Assembly (NCBI RefSeq): GCF_026262505.1
Contig: NC_067205.1
Location: 21,609,585-21,673,584 of the forward strand
Source of the DNA: Trichomonas vaginalis G3
Lineage: Eukaryota; Parabasalia; Trichomonadida; Trichomonadidae
DNA: 64,000 bases
Direction of reading: 5' to 3'
Under the pieces are notes generated by a model. That model worked only from the letters and a program-made list of their open reading frames with translations, ran no database searches and was not told the origin of the DNA. Shown in pieces: positions 58,506-64,000 of this stretch (its first letter is position 1; every line of letters starts with the position of its first letter). The translations under genes and the position numbers were made by a program.

Positions 58506-59117
58506 ATGACAAGCACTGAGTTTGAAACAGTTAAAAAGATAGACAATGAGACCAAGGTGGTTAGAATAGGTGATTTAAACGTAAGATACTCAAAGAAATA
58601 CAACAAATATTCTTTGTCAGACATTTTAACACTATCTGGAAAGAAAGCACACGACTGGGTTAGAATTGCTTCTACTCAGAAAATTTTGACAAGAAATCCT
58701 GAGCTTATGATATCGGTAAGATTCTATGGAACTACAGCATATCTCATCGACAAAAGTCTTATACCACTAGTTTTGTTATGGATTGACCCAGTTGTTGGAT
58801 ATAATTTCATAACATATGGTTCATTCGATACGGAACGTTGCAGTGAAGGCTTACTTTACATCGTTCAGAAACCGAAGGACTTCAATACAAAGAGATATAA
58901 GATAGGAAGAACATTTAATATAAGTAGTAGATATGACTCTACAGTCAATAGAGTTAAGGTTGTGTTTGTTAACGATATGAGAGCTGCTGAAACAGAACTG
59001 CTTGAAGTTTTTGAGAAAAGGTATGGTGCTCCCACGAAAGGTAAAGAAACGTTTGAAGTAGATGAGATCGACAAAGCTATAAAATTATTTGACGAAGTTG
59101 CTGAAAAATACATGTAA
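58506..59117 (+). CDS. KilA-N/T5orf172-type protein (GIY-YIG-like)
   Basis: 203 residues. The N-terminal half (VVRIGDLNVRYSKKYNKYSL, then SGKKAHDWVRIASTQ) has a KilA-N-like beta-helix arrangement. The C-terminal half (GLLYIVQKPKDF, RYKIGRTFNISSRY, NDMRAAETELLEVFEKRYG) is the T5orf172/MUG113 class of GIY-YIG-like domain, with the Tyr, Arg and Glu positions visible. Such proteins in viruses and phages act on DNA, as nucleases or regulators. Intact here; the element 1 copy (24484) is defective. The leader TGTATGTAAGAACAGGAA is shared with the next gene. Confidence 0.8.
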   Translation: MTSTEFETVKKIDNETKVVRIGDLNVRYSKKYNKYSLSDILTLSGKKAHDWVRIASTQKILTRNPELMISVRFYGTTAYLIDKSLIPLVLLWIDPVVGYNFITYGSFDTERCSEGLLYIVQKPKDFNTKRYKIGRTFNISSRYDSTVNRVKVVFVNDMRAAETELLEVFEKRYGAPTKGKETFEVDEIDKAIKLFDEVAEKYM

Positions 59118-59205
59118 AGCGTTTATTTTTGGTCTTTTATACAAGATAGAAAATAACGCTAATTTTATTTTTATTTTATTTTTTATTTTGTATGTAAGAA
59201 CAGAA

Positions 59206-59985
59206 ATGACAACATCAGAGAACACAACAACTGCTATCGTTCATGAAGCCATAGATGAAGAATACGAGTGGGTTCAGTTTAACAAACAGTTACGTCTCAT
59301 TCGTTCGGTCAAAGATGACATGTACCAAATGCAAAGTATTTTGACAGCATGTTTTGCTCCAGATACCAAGAAACCACAAGACTGGTTTGAATTAAATAGC
59401 ACTCATGAACTCCTCAGTGAGTTTGAACATGTAGAACTTAAAAAGATGTACCAAGACAGACAAAACTTACCATCGCATCTAAAAGGTATATATGTTCATA
59501 AGTTCCTAGCTAGTTCAATAGCAATGTGGGCTTCACCTCGTTATGCAATCTACATACTTATGCTACTTGACGAACTTTGTACAAAGCAGAGAGAAGATAT
59601 GATGAAAGAAGACAAAAACATACAGAAAAGAATACCACGTTCGGTACCAAAAGGAAAGGAAAAGAACTATAAGTATATGATTTACACTGAAGAGATGGAA
59701 AATGAAGAAGACAGAGATATGGTTATGTTGCATTTAGTCAGAAGAAACAACAAAAGCTTTTACGACCTTGCTAAGATTTACAAATCTGACAGAAATTGGT
59801 TCTATCGCGAAAACTTACCGATTTCAATGACACCAAATGAAGATGTTAAACAGATAGTTCAAGATACGTTACCTCAAACACACTATGATATGAAAGGTTG
59901 TACAATACTTACATTCAAAGAAGATTTACCGCTACTGAAAGAAAAAATAACAGAGTATTTTGACAACTTCAAAGAGGAAGAGTAA
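59206..59985 (+). CDS. KilA-N domain protein
   Basis: 259 codons from the ATG at 59206; the open frame upstream is not coding. The KilA-N domain is at about residues 20-125 with its typical end (GIYVHKFLASSIAMWASPRYAI split over a helix turn, then LMLLDEL). A basic linker (IPRSVPKGKEKNYKYMIY) follows, then a second domain containing MVMLHLVRRNNKSF and ILTFKEDLPLLKEKI. KilA-N binds DNA and is common in large DNA viruses and phages. The element 1 homologue (23613) carries three frameshifts. It follows the T5orf172-type gene by 88 bp with the same leader. Confidence 0.85.
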   Translation: MTTSENTTTAIVHEAIDEEYEWVQFNKQLRLIRSVKDDMYQMQSILTACFAPDTKKPQDWFELNSTHELLSEFEHVELKKMYQDRQNLPSHLKGIYVHKFLASSIAMWASPRYAIYILMLLDELCTKQREDMMKEDKNIQKRIPRSVPKGKEKNYKYMIYTEEMENEEDRDMVMLHLVRRNNKSFYDLAKIYKSDRNWFYRENLPISMTPNEDVKQIVQDTLPQTHYDMKGCTILTFKEDLPLLKEKITEYFDNFKEEE

Positions 59986-60054
59986 ATGAACCATTTATTT
60001 TTCAAGCTTGACACCAAAGATGGCTCAGGTAGCTCTAGATGGTAAATTGTCTTG

Positions 60055-60505
60055 TCAAATCCTTCTGGCATTCCGAGTCCTTCCTTCTGGCATTCCGAGT
60101 CCTTCCTTCCGACAGAAAAAGTTTTTCCTTCTGGCATTCCGAGTCCTTCCTTCCGACAGGAAAAGTTTTTCTTTCCGACAGGAAAAGTCCTTCCTTCCGA
60201 CAGGAAAAGTCCTTCCTTCCGACAGGAAAAGTTTTTCTTTCCGACAGGAAAAGTTTTTCTTTCCGACAGGAAAAATTTTTTCTGTTGTCCGTCCGTAAAC
60301 CATTCAAATTTTCGAAAATTGAGAACTTTTTGGCCGACCTTCAGGAAAAATTTTTCTTTCCTTCAGGAAAAATTTTTCTTTCCTTCAGGAAAAATTTTTC
60401 TTTCCGACAGGAAAAGTTTTTCTTTCCGACAGGAAAAGTCCTTCCTTCCGACAGGAAAAGTTTTTCTTTCCGACAGGAAAAGTCCTTCCTTCCGACAGGA
60501 CACAA
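60055..60505. repeat. Hairpin tandem array (CTTTCCGACAGGAAAAG)
   Basis: Alternating ~22-bp units ending TTTCCGACAGGAAAAG or TTCCTTCCGACAGGAAAAG, with a few TCTGGCATTCCGAG variants, in two blocks around a unique stretch (60280-60345). Each unit is a small inverted repeat (TTTCC, GACA loop, GGAAA). Open frames on both strands here are products of the repeat and not genes. Confidence 0.88.
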
Positions 60506-60509
60506 ACGA

Positions 60510-60737
60510 ATGTCCGACGTACCACCAACCGAGTCCATTCCAAAGCCAGAAGAACCGACAGCCCCAGCACCACAACAGACTAAGACTCAAACACTTACAT
60601 TTTTACGCTTGACTTTTTACAATTTGAACTTTGTTCGCGTAGATGTGAATTCTGAAAGAAGTATGAGGGTCTTGTATGACTTTGTACTCCCCATAGTTCA
60701 TATCTGTCAAACTTACCTGCCATGGACTCTTTCATAA
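60510..60737 (+). CDS. Pro/Thr-rich small ORF, doubtful
   Basis: From the ATG at 60510, about 30 codons have a Pro/Glu/Thr-rich, protein-like composition (VPPTESIPKPEEPTAPAPQQ). The rest runs antisense to the 3' end of the packaging ATPase gene. It has no T-rich start motif, because the hairpin array sits directly upstream. It could be the start of a gene truncated by rearrangement. Low confidence. Confidence 0.25.
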   Translation: MSDVPPTESIPKPEEPTAPAPQQTKTQTLTFLRLTFYNLNFVRVDVNSERSMRVLYDFVLPIVHICQTYLPWTLS

Positions 60738-61474
60738 GTTCCATGAAATCGTCTTCGGACAATCCGGGGAAAAGTATGATATCAGTAAGTATTCTCTTTA
60801 CATCCTTACTTAAACTCTTGGCTGTCTGTACACAAATGACAACAGAGATGTTAAAGTGTCTGAGCTTCTTAAGAATTCGACACATGTCTTGTTCTCTGTT
60901 CTTTAACAAAGGATGAGAAGCAAAGTCATCTAAGATAAGAAGACATCTATGAGGGTAAGTCTTCCAATCGTAAGATTGCAATTTCTTCGAAAGTACTCAA
61001 TCTCTTTCTGTTTGTTTCTGAAGTGTTTCTTCTCTAATATTCTCTGCATTTCCTCATTTGGGTCTTTAAACTTAGAATTGACATACTCATTTATAGCATT
61101 GTACTTCAAAACTCTTCTTTGGTACTTCTTTATCCAATCTAACAACTCAGAGTCTTTTATACATACTAACTTAGACTTTTTTATAATATCTTTGAACGAA
61201 TTGACGGTTTGGTCAAATTGACCCGAAGTACTACAAATGACACTAACTCATAGAATGGGTTCTTCTCATCTAGTTCTTGTTGTTGTGCAGCCATTTTAAG
61301 ATAAGTGAAAGTCTTACCCGACCCAGGTGGTGCGATTAGACCTGTTATACCATTCTGAGCAAATAAGAACTTGTCATGTATGGGTTTTATCTGAGCATTT
61401 TCCAACTTCCTCTTGTTCTTGTTTAAAACATTCTCAAATTTCTTGTCAATGTCAGCAAACTTTTTTTCTAACAT
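60603..61474 (-). pseudogene. Packaging ATPase of element 2, three frameshifts
   Basis: From the ATG at 61474 the first frame has Walker A APPGSGKT. Matching coding continues in other frames with Walker B CLLILDDFAS and the downstream sensor-like VVICVQTAK. Frame changes lie near 61236, 60985 and 60690. The order and DDFA Walker B agree with the ATPase of element 1 at 31329-32217. An alternative ATG at 61576 exists, but it overlaps the divergent gene at 61511 and lacks the T-rich motif, so 61474 is preferred. As it stands no full product is possible. Confidence 0.8.
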
Positions 61475-61510
61475 ATTTTTAGAAAAATTAAAATTTTTAT
61501 CTTTTAGGAA

Positions 61511-61956
61511 ATGTCTAGCGATTTCGCTATCTATATTCGAGACAAGCTTTTCGACAGCAAAACATCTGTCGACCATAAAATCTTACATAGTGTAAACAAG
61601 AAAGGTGAATTTGTTCTAAAGTTCTGTTTCTGGGAATATGACAAGAACCATAAAACCTTAAGCAGAGAGTCTTAAAATTTGTCAATGACAGACTTGTTGA
61701 CAGAGACGACGCCTCTTGGAGAGATGAAGTCCAACAAAACTTCTTAGAATGCAAAGAAGACACATGCGCTGTTCTTGAAAATGAAATAGAAGACAGAATA
61801 GAAGAGCTATTAAAGGACAAAGAACTTTTACAAAAATATGGTTCTGAGAAGTTTGACATAACTCCACCAGAGAAGAAGAAGAGAGAAAAGAAAGAAAAGA
61901 AAGTAGAAGAAGAGAAGAAAGAACCAGAGCCAGAGAAGGGGAGATATGACATGTAA
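61511..61956 (+). pseudogene. Charged unknown protein, one frameshift
   Basis: From the ATG at 61511, behind ATTTTTATCTTTTAGGAA, about 55 codons run to a stop at ~61674. Coding-like sequence then continues in another frame from about 61668 (LKFVNDRLVDRDDASW) to the stop at 61956. The second part is acidic and then Lys/Glu-rich coiled-coil (EKKKREKKEKKVEEEKKEPE). The slip is a single base near 61668. It diverges from the ATPase gene with a 36-bp gap. No family recognised. Confidence 0.5.
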
Positions 61957-61972
61957 AAATAAAATTTTATTT

Positions 61973-62392
61973 TTAGAACATTTCTGGGTCAATGTCAATG
62001 TTCTCTTCCTCTTTAGGAGCAAACACTGGCTTAGACTCTAAAATCTTTTTACCCAATTTACCTTGAACTTCTACAACTTTAGACTCATAATATTCATAGT
62101 CGTCTGCTTTCTTTGGTTCATAAGGTATAACAAGTTTGTATGCTTTGCCTTCTTTAAGGTTTGAAAACCTTCTGTCAAAACTTTCTTTGACTGTTAACAA
62201 ACCTTCTATGTCTAAGTCTTCAAATTTCGCACCATTTTTAGTCACAATAGCAAACTTAACTGGTTCGATGTTCCAAACTTTGTCAAATGTAGACTTTTCA
62301 AAATGGTAGAAGTAAACATTCAAATATGTGAATGGGTCTAGTTCTTCTTTAAGTCCTGACATGTACTTGTTGACTGAGATGAATTTCGTCAT
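61973..62392 (-). CDS. Unknown 139-residue protein
   Basis: ATG at 62392, intact. It begins MTKFISVNKYMSGLKEELD with strands such as PVKFAIVTKNG and YKLVIPYEPKKADDY, and an acidic end (KEEENIDIDPEMF). The strand-rich body with an acidic C-terminal tail is the layout of many small single-stranded DNA-binding proteins. That is a guess from shape and position next to the helicase, not a match. It converges on the gene at 61511 with 16 bp between stops. Confidence 0.5.
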   Translation of the reverse strand: MTKFISVNKYMSGLKEELDPFTYLNVYFYHFEKSTFDKVWNIEPVKFAIVTKNGAKFEDLDIEGLLTVKESFDRRFSNLKEGKAYKLVIPYEPKKADDYEYYESKVVEVQGKLGKKILESKPVFAPKEEENIDIDPEMF

Positions 62393-62429
62393 CTTTTCTA
62401 TCGGATAAAAAAAATATTTTTTTTAAAAT

Positions 62430-63661
62430 TTACTCAGAAAAATTTTTCTTTGTATATACACCATTCTGTATGTCTAAAAGACTTTTGACATTTGCCAAGA
62501 ATGTTCGTTTAGACGCTGTCATATAACCATACTCTTGACAATACTGTTTATACGAATCGTACAATGACCTTTCATCTAAACACTCAAAGTCAGTTTCATC
62601 TATGAACAGTTCATATACACTCTTGTTTGCTTCTAACAATGTTTGTCTCTCTTCGGTATGTGGAATTTGTCTTGGATTGAACTTGAAATATCTAATGTCA
62701 TGAAATATGAGAACAAGTGGTTGTAAAAGTCAGATGTTAAAGTTTCTGCTAAGTCGTCAAAATATTCTGTATCTTGCATATGAGCTTCTGACGTTCTGAC
62801 AACTACATATCTTCTGTCAGAACTTTCTAACTTCATCGGAACGGCGTTGTTTGAAACCATGACGAAATTTGCAACATTTTCACAAACTCTTTGGTCTTTA
62901 TATTTCTTTCAACAACTCCAACTTTGTCTGTTATAAGACTCTTCAAAGCATCCGAGTTTAAAACCTTTGTTGTATCTATACTTTGAAGTTCGTTACATAC
63001 TATAAGTTTCATATTCTCTATTGAAGAGTTAAATTTACCGCAGATGTTTTCTAAGTTTGTCATATTCGGGTTCGAATAGCCCTCTAACAGTTTGCATAAG
63101 ATATCTGTAAAGAAAGTGTTCTTACCTGTTCCTTGTTTTCCAATTATAATGAGAGCAGTTTCATTTTTAGCACTTGGATGTTGTAAGATGTTTGCAAACC
63201 AACATAAGATATACTCATAGACTCTTTCGTTTCCATTGCATATAATTTCTTTGACATGGTCTAACCAAGCTTCTATAATTTTCTTTCCATTCTACTTGTT
63301 CATATTTATATCCAGTGAAGATAGAATAGAAGTTTGGAGAAGGTGTATAGAACTTTATACCACGAACTGAAAAATCTTCTAACTTTGACAATAAGATATC
63401 CCAAGCATCTAACATCTTCATACCAACTTGTACGACTTTTATTTTCTTAAGTTTCTGTTTACATTCTTGTTCTGAAACTATTGTCGCTCTTGGTTTGTTA
63501 AAGACTACATCCCATTCTTTCATGACATAACATTCTGGGGCAGAGTCGACATAAATGACTAAACGTTTCAAATTCTCGACTGCTTTGTTATAGTCTCTAA
63601 ATGGACACATATTTCTGAACGCTTGGAAGTCATAAAAATCTGAAACGTCTATTCTGTACAT
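62430..63661 (-). pseudogene. Superfamily 3 (D5-like) helicase, three frameshifts
   Basis: Start at the ATG at 63661. Frames 63661-63215, 63290-62833, 62860-62633 and 62639-62430 follow one another. Signatures: Walker A IIIGKQGTGKN, Walker B-like LIVCNELQSID, motif C region FVMVSNNAVPMKLESSDRRY, and a C-terminal winged-helix-like part (SLYDSYKQYCQEYGYMTASK). This is the DUF5906/SF3 class of viral and phage replicative helicases. Slips lie in A-rich runs near 63283 and 62878 and near 62641. Element 1 shows no counterpart. It should have unwound DNA for the element polymerase. Confidence 0.8.
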
Positions 63662-63691
63662 TTTTTATAAAAATAAAAAAAAATATTTTTT

Positions 63692-63988
63692 TTATTCTTG
63701 AGCTATTTGTTGTTGCATTTGTTCCATTTGTTGCATTTGTTGTTCTTGAGCTATTTGTTGTTGAAGTTGTTCTTGTAGTACAATACTTTCACCAGTTGCA
63801 TCTTCCAATTCGAAACTTTCTGCCGTCATTGACAAATACATAGGACATAAAAGTTTTACAGGAACAAAGTTTGCGTCAACTAAGGTTAAGTTTATGTTTG
63901 CTAAAGTGTTTGAGTTTACTAAAGCTGAAAACTCTGCATTCGAATGAACAATAGGCAAACCAGCAGAGAAAGTGTTGTTTATACGCAT
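63692..63988 (-). CDS. Penton-like minor capsid protein, C-terminal part, cut by the window edge
   Basis: 98 codons from a possible ATG at 63988, but the frame stays open to the window end, so the true start probably lies outside. TLANINLTLVDANFVPVKL matches the NLKDMQFRLVDFQGEPVEL end of the penton-like gene of element 1, and the preceding hydrophobic GLPIVHS aligns with NVPVIATHLG. The C-terminus is a Gln/Met-rich low-complexity helix (QQIAQEQQMQQMEQMQQQ) absent from the element 1 protein. Confidence 0.5.
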   Translation of the reverse strand: MRINNTFSAGLPIVHSNAEFSALVNSNTLANINLTLVDANFVPVKLLCPMYLSMTAESFELEDATGESIVLQEQLQQQIAQEQQMQQMEQMQQQIAQE

Positions 63989-64000
63989 GAGTATCTTTTG

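Larger units (their letters stand above)
46306..64000. mobile_element. Maverick/Polinton element 2, incomplete in the window
   Basis: An uninterrupted run of Maverick-type genes: adenine methylase, tail fibre, integrase, HNH protein, an exonuclease-less polymerase, KilA-N genes, packaging ATPase, SF3 helicase and penton-like protein. Gene sequences are clearly diverged from element 1, so it is a different lineage. I find no terminal repeat pair or target duplication inside the window. The left edge is approximate, and the right part (where a capsid gene would be expected) is missing. Confidence 0.85.

Noticed and set aside
60008-60590. Six overlapping open frames in the hairpin array
   Set aside because: All arise from the repeat unit in different frames and both strands. 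No start motif and no protein-like composition.

Overview
The window looks like nuclear DNA of a trichomonad protist (Trichomonas vaginalis or a close relative such as Tritrichomonas; I cannot decide which). The evidence is strongly AT-rich DNA with the standard code and no introns seen, a CNOT10-like CCR4-NOT subunit gene, a long ankyrin protein of the kind expanded in trichomonads, several copies of a Cys/Asn-rich beta-helix-type protein, and two Maverick/Polinton elements, the giant virus-like transposons that fill trichomonad genomes. I found no convincing rRNA, tRNA or CRISPR.

Layout. 1-13.3 kb is host DNA: a hAT-like transposase gene (559-2693, minus, frameshifted near its start), two beta-helix-type genes (3.8-4.8 and 6.3-7.2 kb), an ankyrin gene split by a frameshift (7.3-10.0 kb), a SPRY-like fragment and small inverted-repeat elements. 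13339-34544 is a complete Maverick (element 1). It has 701-bp terminal inverted repeats with about four mismatches and a perfect 6-bp target duplication (13333-13338 and 34545-34550). It sits inside a second hAT-like transposase gene, whose two halves remain in frame on either side. 34.5-46.3 kb is host DNA again: the 5' part of that transposase, beta-helix remnants, a coiled-coil gene, the CNOT10-like gene and a ~218-bp MITE-like element with TTAA ends. From about 46.3 kb to the end is most of a second, diverged Maverick (element 2). Its left tip is not defined and its right end lies outside the window.

Both elements carry an integrase, a protein-primed family B DNA polymerase relative, a packaging ATPase, a penton-like protein, a phage-type tail-fibre protein and two KilA-N-type genes. 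Element 1 also has the remains of a double-jelly-roll major capsid gene. Element 2 adds a DNA adenine methylase, an HNH endonuclease and a superfamily 3 helicase. In element 1 the polymerase and integrase frames are open, while capsid, ATPase, penton-like and KilA-N genes carry frameshifts. In element 2 the ATPase, helicase and tail-fibre genes are broken, and the polymerase has lost its exonuclease domain. The integrases keep exact DD35 spacing but have Asn (element 1) or Asp (element 2) where Glu is expected.

Most Maverick genes have a short T-rich motif (TTTTTAT or TTTTTAC) just upstream of an A-rich start context. Divergent pairs are 16-25 bp apart, and three convergent pairs overlap by four bases at their stop codons. 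Non-coding parts contain tandem arrays, GC-rich hairpins, a ~60-95-bp module present five times across both elements, and fragments of a KilA-N gene. Many of the frameshifts could be true decay or assembly indels. I could not test this.
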